NCBI GenBank assembly: GCA_963920635.1
Contig: OY987306.1
Span: 11,550,001 to 11,614,000 of the forward strand
Reading direction: 5' to 3'
Length of the DNA: 64,000 nucleotides
Source of the DNA: Pseudeuparius sepicola
Taxonomy: Eukaryota > Arthropoda > Insecta > Coleoptera > Anthribidae
Shown here piece after piece: positions 46,040 through 56,551 of this stretch; within the stretch, counting starts at the first letter, position 1, and every line of letters starts with the position of its first letter. The position numbers and the translations under genes were made by a program. Below the pieces are notes generated by a model. The model ran no database searches, was not told the origin of the DNA, and saw only the letters and a program-made list of their open reading frames with translations.

Positions 46040-46196
46040 CTACCCACGGCTGTCACGTCTGACACATTTTTGGCTCACCATGCGCTTTCCGGAGATAAAA
46101 TACAATGCAGAATACATTGTTAGCCATCAGAGCCATCTGTTTTCCAGGACAAAAAGCTATAGCCGTGAGAAGTCTTTATAAATAGGCCAGTCAACG
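46040..46196. mobile_element. Short MITE with GTCAACG ends, copy 2
   Basis: Inverse of 19079-19259: shares GGCTCACCATGCGCTTTCC and TTAGCCATCAGAGCCATCTG and ends in GCCAGTCAACG. Its left end is less complete. Confidence 0.75.
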
Positions 46197-46199
46197 AAT

Positions 46200-46850
46200 A
46201 AACTCATTCAAAGTGAAAAAATTAATATAGGAATAGTATTCGGGAAATATTCTCAAGATTTCACGGTCTTTTATTTTTATGTGCTTAAATCTGTAGATGA
46301 TCTTTGGGGCATAGAAAGGTCTTAGTGTTTCTAGAACTCGTTTATGGGCATTTGTAAAAATTGTTGGGCATTACAAAAAATCTGTAATATGAGTTTCTAA
46401 AAAATGCTCCTGTCTATGCGTTTTGACTAAGACTCAAAATATAAGGGGGCTATTTTTTTTTCTTAAAGGATTCTAAAATGTAAATAAAAATTAAACACAT
46501 ATACCTACATAACACATAGGTACTCTGAGTGGTTAAAATTGAATATAGGAATAAAATACATTGCCAAAGGCAACTTGTTTTGTTTCATGATTTAAAAAAA
46601 ATGTGATTGTTGGCACATTCAATGTTTCCAGTTTTTTGATACGACTTAGGTTATTTGGCAAATATAAATATCTCAAAGCATATACCTATACGATATACAA
46701 GCATATCAAAAACTAGTTAATATGCCTTACAAAATAGGAAAGACTAAATTTAAAAAATGTAAACAGTTTACCTCGTCTTCTTCCCTTTAATGTAGAACAA
46801 AATAAAACCGTGTTATTTATATTAACGTGAGTCATCTATATATTCCTATA
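46200..46850. other. AT-rich intergenic DNA
   Basis: Nothing supported. Confidence 0.4.
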
Positions 46851-46852
46851 TA

Positions 46853-47145
46853 CGCGTAAAAGCGTGATCCAAAACCAGTGCAAGTGGCGCCCTCTGTGAG
46901 ATACGGTGAAATTGACATTTTCAGCTTATTCTCCATCCCCAAAAACATAGCAGTGCCAAATTTCAGTTCAGCAACTTGATTATTTCGGGAGATGTAGCCA
47001 AAATTCAATTTAAAAAAATTAACTTTAACGCCCTGTATCTCAAAAGTTAGGACGTTTACGACTTACGTTCATATGAAGTTTTTTTCTTAAAATGGGCCCA
47101 AGAATAACCCCCTTAACTATTAGCATGTTATTAAGGGAACACCCT
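46853..47145. mobile_element. Truncated foldback element, CAGGGTG family subtype B
   Basis: Matches the right half of 27627-28721 (GCGCCCTCTGTGAGATACGG, TTCTCCATCCCCAAAAACA, GACGTTTACGACTTACG) and ends GGGAACACCCTG before TA. The opposite end is missing. Confidence 0.75.
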
Positions 47146-47241
47146 GTATATATACGTTTATGACTCTAGGGTCAATCACTAATTGAGTTTTTTTATTTGA
47201 TTTTCTTGCATATGTAGTAGAACATTAATACTATAGGTAAT

Positions 47242-47620
47242 TATACTAAAATCGAGCAACTCTTACGCCTGGTGTAAACAAGAGCACATGCCTTGAGATA
47301 TTCGCCAGAGCCGCACTGAGGCACGACCTTTATTTAATTTTAGTTTTACAATTGTTTACATACAAATATTTCGGAAAAAATTATTGGCTTAATTAAATTG
47401 GTTCAAATCAGCGATAAAATTATTTATGACAGTGTCTAAGTAGCTAAGTAGAAAACAACAAGATAAAACCTCGTAAATATACTTTTGCGATCGAGTACGT
47501 CCCTGTTGCCAGGCGCGCATATATTTTATGGCCTAATGACCAATCGCCTTGTTTCGCGGAACGTCATCGAACACGTGCTTCTATTTACGCAAGGCGTAAG
47601 AATTGCTCAATTTTAGTATA
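47242..47620. mobile_element. MITE with TATACTAAAAT ends
   Basis: TATACTAAAATCGAGCAAC and its inverse near 47600-47620 enclose about 379 bp. Complementarity continues through TTACGCCT and GTGTAAA/TTTACGC tracts. TATA stands at both ends, so the exact target duplication is unclear. Confidence 0.65.
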
Positions 47621-47680
47621 GTAAGTAGGTAATAAAATTCTAGACAAAAAAGTATCTTGCCATTTGTTTGTATCTGTTAA

Positions 47681-48008
47681 GAGGGGGTTGCCGACAGCGA
47701 AAGTGACGTTAGATTTCGTATTTTTTTAAGTTGTATAGCACAAAATCTAATAACATTTTACCTGGCAACAATTTAGTAAAAACATCTTTGTCTTCATTTT
47801 AATCATACGATCTTACAAGCTTTCATAGGTTATGAAAACCTTGGGAAAAATAATAATTCCAGTGCATATGCTTTTAAGATCTTATGATTAAAATGAAGAC
47901 AGAGATGTTTGTACTAAATTTTTGCCAGGTAAAATGTTATTAGATTTTATGCTATACAACTTAAAAAATACGAAATCTAACGTCACTTTCGCTGTCGGCA
48001 ACCCCCTC
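47681..48008. mobile_element. TTAA-flanked MITE (piggyBac-like), about 140 bp arms
   Basis: TTAA stands at 47677-47680 and 48009-48012. The ends GAGGGGGTTGCCGACAGCG and CGCTGTCGGCAACCCCCTC are perfect inverted repeats. The arms continue about 140 bp with few differences. TTAA flanks indicate piggyBac-type insertion. The GAGGG start differs from the usual CCY start. Confidence 0.82.
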
Positions 48009-48250
48009 TTAAGGGTTCTTGATTTTCCGTTTAGGCTAGCATTCTGACGAAACATATCAGCTAGACTTTTGCTCAATAGGATAGGAATCAAAACTAGAAA
48101 AATGTTTCTTTGCCGAAACAAAGTAATTTTTTGTATTGAACTTATCTGGACATGAATACTATTTTTTCTAAAGTATACAGGTACTGAAATAATTCATAAA
48201 GAATATACTTAATACTAAAATGAATTGTAAGAAATTCATCGATAGTAATA

Positions 48251-48818
48251 GACCGGGAGATAGTGAAAAATTTTTGGACGTGGTTTTACTCATTATGCCT
48301 TTCAAAGGACATTATGTTGCGTATATTCTCACAATAGTAAGTTCTGAATCAGAGAGTCATCCCGGGTTCTTCATAGGGAAAAGTGAGTTTTCATTTAACG
48401 TGGACCCAAAGGGCTAATATTGTCACGTAAACTTGTATTGTACCTAATATTTAATTTTTCCATGTTTTTGAACAGGCTGCCAATGTTTTTAAGTTCTTAT
48501 GAAACTGCTGGAAAAAGGATATGGCATACCGTTTGCGCATGTCCTAGTAAGGTTTAAATTGAAACCTACAAGTTTAGGTGACAATAATAACTCTTTGGGC
48601 TCTATTTTAAACTTCATTATAAAACACATGGCAGCCTGACTAAAATCATATCAAGACTCATATTTTTAGAATAAATGAAAACTTAGTTTTTCATATGAAG
48701 AACCCAGGATGACTCTCTGATTCATACCCTATTATTGTGAGAATATAAGCAACATAATGCCCTTTGAAAGGCATACTGAGTAAAATCACGTCCAAAAATC
48801 TGTCACTATCTCCCGGTC
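48251..48818. mobile_element. TA-flanked foldback with about 155 bp arms open in one frame
   Basis: Ends GACCGGGAGATAGTGA and TCACTATCTCCCGGTC are flanked by TA (48249-48250, 48819-48820). Both arms, each read outward to inward, stay open and translate to a related tract (RPGDSxxFLDVxLLxMPFKG). The family is not recognised. Confidence 0.75.
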
Positions 48819-49159
48819 TATGAACGACAAGTGCAGATACAGGCGCTAAACTGCAGAGACAAGAGAATCCAGGGATCGTCATGAACAGAACGTTGTAACG
48901 AAAAATGCCTCAAAGGATTTATATCAGCTTTTAATGAACACGTTTGCACTGTTTTCTAACCTACTCAAAGCTGTGGCAGATAAATTTTAAGTTTCGGTAT
49001 TCTACTTACAGTTTAATAATTTTTATGATTATTTTGGAGACATTTTCCGTTACAACTTTGTTGGCATCTAGGGCCCCATTTTCTTTTAGTTTTCATTGGT
49101 TTCCTCGTAGAGCTTCCATAGGTTTTCTAGAAATTTGCTAGGACTTTATGATTGTGCAT

Positions 49160-49420
49160 CTATCATTGGCCAGGAATATTCTAGATTAGTCTCCAGTCTT
49201 CCATTTGAGTATATAAGCCCTGGGAATTAGGCCTGGAAGTAAGTAAAAGGTTAGAAAGCGATTTTATACGAATTTTGGAGCTGAACGAATGTTCTTGGTC
49301 ACTGTCACTGACTCAGTGACAGTATCTGTCAAGTTTATTTGTGAAGGCTAAACAATAAAGGTAGTAACCAAGGCATCGAGTTTGGACTTTGATTCTGATC
49401 TGGCACAATATAAAAAACCG
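49160..49420 (+). promoter_or_regulatory. TATA promoter with heat-shock-element-like site, possible solo LTR
   Basis: ATTGG (inverted CCAAT) at 49165, GGAATATTCTAGA at 49173-49185 (GAA-TTC-GA, heat-shock-element-like) and TATATAAG at 49210-49217 are spaced as in a promoter. AACAATAAAGG near 49350 could end a transcript. The package could be an LTR of a retroelement, but no LTR partner or polyprotein is seen here. Confidence 0.35.
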
Positions 49421-49679
49421 CATGATACGTATCATAGTTTCCAAGGTATTGGAACTTATAAAACTACTGCTTATTCAGTCGGAGGGCAGAGACAAGAGCC
49501 GTCCTCCTTTTACAGTTTTAAGTGATCTCAAATCGATTCCGAATCACTTTGAGATCACATCAGCTGACATCGAGTGTTCCTTTTACAAATGTTCAGTTGA
49601 TTATGAAGTACTTAATCAGTTTACGCAGCAAATCGATTTTTATGTAATTTGTGTTTGTTTTGAGTGTTTCTGGGCTTAG

Positions 49680-50240
49680 GGTGGTGACAAATATTGAAAA
49701 ATTCAGGGTTAGATTATAGATAACTGTTCCATTTACCAATAAAAAATCATGTCACTGTCAGATCACTTCATGTTCATTTCACTTCAAAATCACTTGTGCA
49801 AAAAGTCAAAAGGAGGACAACTAAGATGTATTGAGACCAGACAGTGTTGACAGACCACAGAAAATATAGGCTTCTGCGAAACGTGTCAAATATTTTCTGT
49901 GCGACAGACAGACCAACGAGTTGCCCATACCTAATAGACTGGATCTTTAATAGTTTATACAAATTCTACGTACATGAAGCATGATGAGGAGATCGCGAAG
50001 TACAGAAATTTTGAGAAATTAATAAGAAGGCAATAGGAAATGGAAAGCGACAACTGGTGTTATACCAAACACTTTAAAGAAAATCAAGAAAAGAGGTCTG
50101 GGTCCAAATCTGTATAGGTCTATGTAATTATATCTCCTTTTGTGACTAAAAAGTATGCGGCATCATTATTTTAGACATTTAACGATTTTATTAAGATAAC
50201 TAAACATCTAAATTATAGGAACCATATACTGAAAATGTGA
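49680..50240. other. Intergenic DNA
   Basis: No supported gene. Confidence 0.35.
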
Positions 50241-50249
50241 AATAACTCT

Positions 50250-50620
50250 TAAAACTATCTGTGTAGGTACGACCTGCGGCGACAGCGAAGTCTGATTAAT
50301 GGCCCCTGCCAGGAAACGGCAAATGAATCATTAAAGATTTTAAATGTCTTAAGTTTCGCGTTCTCTTTTCCCGGTGCTTCCTAGGAAGAGAGCGGGATTT
50401 CTCTAAAAGTCAGCATGCTGCTTTTTACGGTTAAATACCAAGCGTGATACAAGCGATGCAGGCAGATTTGTGGGTGCACAAGGCTTCCTTATTGTAATTT
50501 AATGAACTTTAGAAATTGATTGCCGTCCCCTAATTATTATTACCTGTTACCTGTCATTTTCTTCGTTCCAATGGAAGTGATTTATCTCAACTGGAAGATG
50601 TATGGTTTCTAATTTATTAT
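50250..50620. other. Less AT-rich, apparently single-copy block
   Basis: No match to other repeats in the window and no ORF. It contains TTACCTGTTACCTG near 50543, which on the other strand is CAGGTAACAGGTAA, two tandem CAGGTAA motifs, and TAATTA-type sites nearby. It may be a regulatory element. Confidence 0.25.
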
Positions 50621-50762
50621 TATAGTAACATTAGCTTTTGCTCGCGGCCATTTGTGGGGCAAGGGGACCCATTCTTCATCATAAATAAGGTGAAGTATGT
50701 CGGTATTTTTCTATTTTGTAATGATTTTTAATATAAATAATAACTATTTTAAATCTGCCCTC

Positions 50763-51240
50763 TGCCCTCCCAAGTAACATTTTAAATGCCAATTGGCCTC
50801 TAGTATGTTTTATAAGTGTTTTATGGCTACTTACAAAAGCCAAAGTGCTTTAAAAAGGCTCTGATAAATGCAAACTTCACTTGAGGCAAAATGGTTTTAT
50901 GATAAAGTTTTATAGGGGCCCTCTAGATCTATATTATAGAGCTTTTTTATCTTGAAGTGCTCATGCCCTTATAGATGATTTATCTTTGCCTGGTAATAAG
51001 AACTTTATAAAGCCACTTGATCTTAAGAGGGTGTTAAATGAAAGACAGTTTTATTAGGGCGGAAATAAGCATTATTGCTTTAAGGACTGGTTTTATAGCG
51101 TCCTTGTAGTCTTCTATAAAATTACATCACGTGCGGCTTTATGCTTGCTTTTAACGAGAAGCGGAAAGCATCTTTAAGTGAAATTGGAATATAAACTTCC
51201 TCTAATAAAACTATTGTGCTAGCAAGAAGGTAGATTAAAA
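50763..51240. repeat. Block rich in TTTATAG/TTTATGG motifs
   Basis: Variants of TTTTATAG, TTTTATGG and CTTTATAAAG recur every 30-60 bases on both strands with AAGTG/CACTT tracts between. It may be a degraded tandem or palindromic repeat, or a motif cluster. Confidence 0.35.
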
Positions 51241-51326
51241 CCTTTACACATGACGCGATCAGCTAGTAAATAGTTTTTTCTTTTTGTTAACTTTGAGTGT
51301 TTGCCCATTATCACCTTTTCTTGTAA

Positions 51327-52382
51327 TGATAAATGTATAGTTTGAAAAACATCTATATCGCAATAACTTCTACAGTACTTATGCAATTTAAATGAAACTT
51401 GATGCAGTTGTTTAGTAACTGAAGTGGAAGTGCAATAGTTTTGTGTAAAAACAATTTAGTCCCATCAACCAGAGGCGGAGGAGCGGGGTAGCACAATGGG
51501 TTTTCATACTCATAACTTTTTTGAGGTTATCTTTTTGGCCTCGCAGGTTCAACATTTTAGTGCATCTTTTTATTTTGTAACAAAAGGGTACTCTTGTTTC
51601 ACAACGATAAAATCAACCGTTTGCGTTTAAATAGGCAAAATTGTGCCCCAAACCCAAACTCCAAAATTCGAAAAATAAAATTTTCAACTACCGCATTCAA
51701 ATTTTACAAAATAATTGTACCATTTAAAGTGACAAAAAATTCCGTATGAAGCATGTATCAAAAAATTTTCGCTTTCAAAATGGAACGGATTGAACTCGAC
51801 AAAATTTTGAAAACCATATTTCAGGAAAACCAATGATGCTTTACACAATTTCCATTAGACATTTTTTCTTAATTTTGAACGTACAATTCATCTGTAAAAC
51901 ATTTAAGAGTAAATGGGGTAGACGATAATTTTATTTTTCGAATTTTGTAGTCAACAGGTGTTGTGGGGCACATTTTGCCTATTTCAACGCAACCGGTTGA
52001 TTTTATCGTTATGAAACAAGAGTACCCTTTTGCTGCAAAATAAAAAGGTGCACTAAAATGATGAACCTGCGAGACCAAAAAGATAACCTCAAAAAAGTCA
52101 TGAGTATAAAACTTTTTTTGCTACCCCCGCTCCTCCGTCTCTGGTCGATGGGAATAAATTGTTTTTAGATACAATTGTTGCACTTCATTTACTAAAGAAC
52201 TTCACCAAGTTTCATTTAAATTGCATAACTTCTGTAGAAGTTATTGCGATGAAGATGTTTTGAAACTATATACATTTATCACCCTGTAACTTTCTTATCA
52301 TGCATTTCGGACCCATGTTTTGTTCAAAATGACATTTTCTATCTGCCACAATACTTTGGCATCATGATTTAGAAACACCCTG
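51327..52382. mobile_element. Foldback element, distant subtype B relative
   Basis: Arms 51327-51790 and 51830-52281 pair. They contain TTGAGGTTATCTTTTTGG and TCAACCGTTTGC, shared with 27627-28721. The right side runs on to GAAACACCCTG followed by TA (52381-52382). The left end is truncated. Confidence 0.7.
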
Positions 52383-52505
52383 TATAATAATAATAATATA
52401 TGTGAATTAATTATGTGAACAACCACAATAGACATACAGTAAATAAACATGTACGACATATACTCAACGAAACAGTTAAAATAACTGTTTGTGTGCGGAG
52501 ATATA

Positions 52506-53418
52506 CAGTGTGTCCCCGGATTGAGTTCACATAAGGTGTAAATAACAAACAATGTTCGAGTTCAAATTTGAGCTTCTGGGCATCAGCCCTGCTTGGTTTG
52601 ATATTAATTTGTGACATAATTTTAGTTTCGAAAAATCACGTTTGCCTTGGAAACTATGAAGAAACTAATTTTTGACATCAGTAAAGTGCCCTTTTTGTAA
52701 GCTTTACAGCAAATGCTATTAAGGAAACTTGTTCAGAATGAAAAACTGAGTAAGTTTGCGAAATTTCGAAAGCCTAGGCCTACTTTGATTCTTTGGCATT
52801 TTTTTCCACCTTTTTTTAGAAAAGTGCACTTTGTGTAGTTTTCACATCAAAATGTTATTAAAAAAACTTGTTCACAATGAAAAACTGGATAGGTATGAAA
52901 AAAATTTCATGTAGACCGAAACTTTCGAAATTTCGCAAACCTACTCAGATTTTCATTCTGAACAGGTTTCCTTAATAACATTTTGTCGTAAAAAGTTGTG
53001 GCCCTATGAACAGTGGTCATGTTGTGTAAAAGTGCGGACAAAGTTCTGAGTGCGCGGGCGCATGTAGAAGCTTTCATATTGTAAATCTATAAATTCGAGC
53101 TCTGCTCCATGTAATTAGCTTTAAGTCTTGATCTGTAGCAGTAGACGCTGCCCTGTAACTGTCAAAAATAAATATTGTTTTAAAAACTCCCTTTTCGAAT
53201 TCGTTAATTTTACTAAAACCTACAAAAAGGGCACTTCACTGATGTGGAAAATTAGTTTGTTCATAATTTCCAAGGCATATCTACGTGATTTTTCGAAAGT
53301 AAAATTATGTCATAAATTAGTTTCAAACCAAGCAGGGCTATATTCCCTAGAAGCTCAAATATTAACTCGATTTTTTTGTTATTTACACCTTATGTGAACT
53401 CAATCCGGGGACACACTG
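52506..53418. mobile_element. TA-flanked foldback element, CAGTGTGTCCCCGGATTGAG ends
   Basis: The inverted end CTCAATCCGGGGACACACTG closes the element, and TA flanks it on both sides. The arms pair for several hundred bases (AAAGTGCCCTTTTTGTA and TACAAAAAGGGCACTT tracts). ORFs in it are not recognised. Confidence 0.82.
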
Positions 53419-53674
53419 TACAGATACACCTAAATGCATATTATTTTCAGTCAAGACTAAACATAACCACAAAAGGAGAAGAGGAGAAAAGGAGATGCCT
53501 CACAGAAGTATCCATCCAGAAGTATGCACCTATGTAATGTACCTACTTTTTCTTGAAATCGGCATTGAAGAAGTGCTCAGAAATCGGCACTGAAGTAGCC
53601 CATTATTATACGATTTTTTCAATAAGTAGGCCTTGGCGAGATGTAAACATCAAACGTCAGACACGTTACCTCTA

Positions 53675-54063
53675 CAAGGTGTCCCGTATCGTTATGTTCA
53701 AATTTTGGCAGCGTACAGAATACTTCTTTTAAAGTAAAAAAAAAACAAAAATTGTATATCGATTTTTATTTATTTCAAAGTTACACTACATTATTTACAT
53801 ACAATAAATAATCAAAATTCATTCTTAACGTAAATAGAATATGATTTTAGTAAAAAAATGTCAGTTAATAATATTTTTGTCAATTAATAATATTTTCAAA
53901 ATGTCCACCTCCTTGTGGAATGCAGGCTTGTGCCCGTAAACCAACAGGCATGTTACTTAAAAACAAACATAAATGGATATACAAGTTTTGCGGTTTTTTT
54001 TTGCTTTAAAAGAAGTATTCTTTACGCTGCCAAAATATGAACATATCGATACGGGACACATTG
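53675..54063. mobile_element. TA-flanked deletion derivative keeping a transposase tail
   Basis: Ends CAAGGTGTCCCGTATCG and CGATACGGGACACATTG are inverted, flanked by TA, with about 75 bp arms. The interior has one coding relic on the minus strand, the C-terminal tail of an IS630-type transposase. It is a 389 bp internally deleted copy of an autonomous element. Confidence 0.8.
53878..53960 (-). pseudogene. IS630-type transposase, last about 26 codons
   Basis: The minus strand reads RAQACIPQGGGHFENIIN then TGA. This matches the family tail pattern (R..ACI...GGHFE..L). Everything upstream is missing. Confidence 0.7.
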
Positions 54064-54295
54064 TATAGCAGCGCAGTCTTTCAGTAGGTTTGTATATCAA
54101 TATATTTTTCATGGAGGCTGCACAATAAGCATCGGTTTGGAGTTTCTGTTGAGAAGCGCCGTGCCTCGTCATACTTGACTTAGGTAGAGCGATCATCAAA
54201 GTCAAGCAACGCCACGTGACGGGGATCGCTTATTATTATATTTTTGCATAATATTTTCAAAAAAATGTAATATTTACCAGATGCCTCGTCAACTA

Positions 54296-54404
54296 AATTC
54301 CACACGAGTCATAAAAAGTTGAACTTCAGTGCCTTGGTACATAAATAACAGTTATTTATGTACCAAGGCACTGAAGTTCGACTTTTTAAGACTCGTGTGG
54401 AATT
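54296..54404. repeat. Near-perfect palindrome, 54 bp arms, one-base centre
   Basis: Arms 54296-54349 and 54351-54404 are reverse complements with two mismatches. Each arm is a copy of the GGCACTGAAG family end also found at 7625-7690, joined head to head. Confidence 0.92.
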
Positions 54405-54591
54405 GATCAAAAAAGTATATATTAGTTACTAATATTTGGTCAATAACCTAGTCTTAACAGTTGATCGATTTTATTCCTTCAGGTACAAGAGATATAAAAT
54501 TTTGTAGCTAGGTAAGACAACCTTCTCTGAACAACAGCCTTTTGACGCCTTGGAATTAATGCGAACGAACCGTTGAGTGAAGGAATATTCT

Positions 54592-54665
54592 TCCCTCAAC
54601 GGTAATCAGTGACGACTCGTCCATAGGGGCTGTAGGGTTACAGCCCCCAATAGAAAATACGCCCA
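54592..54665. repeat. GGGGCTGTAGGGTTACAGCCCC hairpin region
   Basis: GGGGCTGTA and TACAGCCCC form a 9 bp stem with a short loop just after GACGACTCGTCC. The hairpin could be the end of a short interspersed element; no partner copy is visible. Confidence 0.35.
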
Positions 54666-54869
54666 CAAGCAACCGATAACTTATCTACAGTTAGAGTTCA
54701 GGCGATCTGGCAATTTAACTAGTCACTTCCCAGGTATGCTCTGAATATACACCCAGTATATCATATTTGGAATGTATCTTCATGGGGAATTAGCTGCCTT
54801 CTATCTCTCCCTACTCCGATCGCTATTGACGACAAGGTTGTCAATTATACGACACCTCTCATTAAATTT

Positions 54870-55230
54870 AAATTGAAAATAAAGACGATTCTGATACATT
54901 TATTTGGCAACAGTGCCCGACTCGTAGTCTGTTGTCTTTGTTCAAAGAGAAATAGCGCAACGGGAGTGGATAATGTTGTCAGCCGGTTAGCCGGAAAAGG
55001 AGGGGGACACTACGGGGCGCGATTGGTTCACTGGCCCACGCTAGATGCTCCATATGGAGTCGAGAGTCTCTCCGCCGAACTGAAGGCAAAAGACTTCAGT
55101 TCGGCAAAAGCTTTTTAGTTCCGCGCCGCGTCTGGTCTGTCTGTTCCCGCGTGATTCGTCCTCTGAAAGGTGCCTTGCGTTCTCGCGTTGTGTCGTGTTC
55201 TACTGATAATACCTAAATAAATAAAATGCA
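54870..55230 (+). promoter_or_regulatory. GC-rich promoter-like block with hairpin
   Basis: A GC-rich, CG-containing island. It has a GATTGG (inverted CCAAT) at 55022, a perfect stem CCGAACTGAAG / CTTCAGTTCGG (55075-55085, 55093-55103), and TCAGTT-type initiator-like sequence inside that stem. The downstream DNA returns to AT-rich. A host promoter and first exon is possible. No translated exon is recognised. Confidence 0.3.
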
Positions 55231-55365
55231 ATATAGTGTGCAGGACATTTTGAAAGATAACTTTTTAAGTCTTTATTGATCAAAAAAGTTGAAATAAAAA
55301 CTCTTGGGAGACCAACTACAGATTTACAATTATAAAGATGATAAAATTTCACATCCCCAATAGAT

Positions 55366-56496
55366 TTTTACAAAAAGAAAGTTAGCGGCTTTATGGGACT
55401 ATACATTTTGGCAACTGGTAATATCATACCAACATCCAATGTCTAATGGATGTGCCGGTGTTTTCATATTTGAATCGTTGGAGAAGGTAGACTACGACAG
55501 CTGTTTCCCCCTATTAGGTTCATCAAGGCAGCCATAACCTTCCCGAATGACTCAAACCGAAACGGCAGCAGTTATAATAATGTAACTTGCGCTTGGAGGT
55601 GAGAAACCAACCAGTGGCGCCATCTAGTATCAAGCTGATAGGACCAGAGCCAAAATTTCACAAAACATAGTAAACACCAACAAAACCAAGTTAGGTTGGT
55701 GTTGAATCCAGAAAAAACTACAAAATAAATGTGAAGAAGTGACACAGGAAACAGGCTCATTGGCCATTCACCACTGTATCTTCCAAATTTGTGGAAATCA
55801 ACAAGGATCTGGCCGGGAGCCCTATCCTTGTGTAGTCTACTTTCTCGAACGATTCAAATATGAAAACACCGGCACATCAATTAGAACTTGGATGTTGGTA
55901 TGATATTACCAGTTGCCAAAATTTATAGTTTCATAAAGCCGCTAACTTTCTTTTTGTAAAAATCTATTGGGGACGTGAAATTTTATCATCTTTTTAACAT
56001 TTCTACGGCTATAAGATGCAAGTTTCGTAAGGATAGGGCATCCGGCCAAACCCTTGTTGATTTCCACAAATTTGGAAGATACATTGGTGAATGGCCAATG
56101 AGCCTGTTTCCTGTGTTACTTTTTCTTCACATTTATTTTGTAGTTTTCTGGATTCAACACCAACTTAACTTGGTTTTGTTGGTGTTTACTACGTTTTGTG
56201 AAATTTCGGCTCTGGTACTATCAGCTTGATACTAGATGGCGCCGCTGGTTGGTTTCTCACCTCCAAGTGCAAGTTACATTATTATAACTGCTACCGTTTC
56301 GGTTTGAGTCGTTCAGGAAGGTTATGGCTGCCTTGATGAACCTAATAAGGGGAAACAGCTGTCGTAGTCTACGTTCTTGAACGATTCAAATATGAAAACA
56401 CCGGCACATCCATTAGAACTTGGATGTTGGTATGATATTACCAGTTGCCAAAATTTATAGTCCCATAAAGCCGCTAACTTTCTTTTTGTAAAAACT
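55366..56496. repeat. Large inverted repeat with an extra internal copy
   Basis: The left arm 55366-55800 pairs with about 56070-56496 (GTTAGCGGCTTTATGGGACT, GGCGCCATCTAGTATCAAGC). A third partial copy of the outer segment sits near 55850-55975 (AAAACACCGGCACATC, GATGTTGGTATGATATTACC). The arms are 85-95% alike by eye. It may be a foldback transposon with an internal rearrangement. The ORFs on it are shadows of each other. Confidence 0.8.
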
Positions 56497-56551
56497 TACA
56501 ATTATCTCAACCAGATAAAAATGCAAGTGGCAATTTCACGCCACATTTTCT

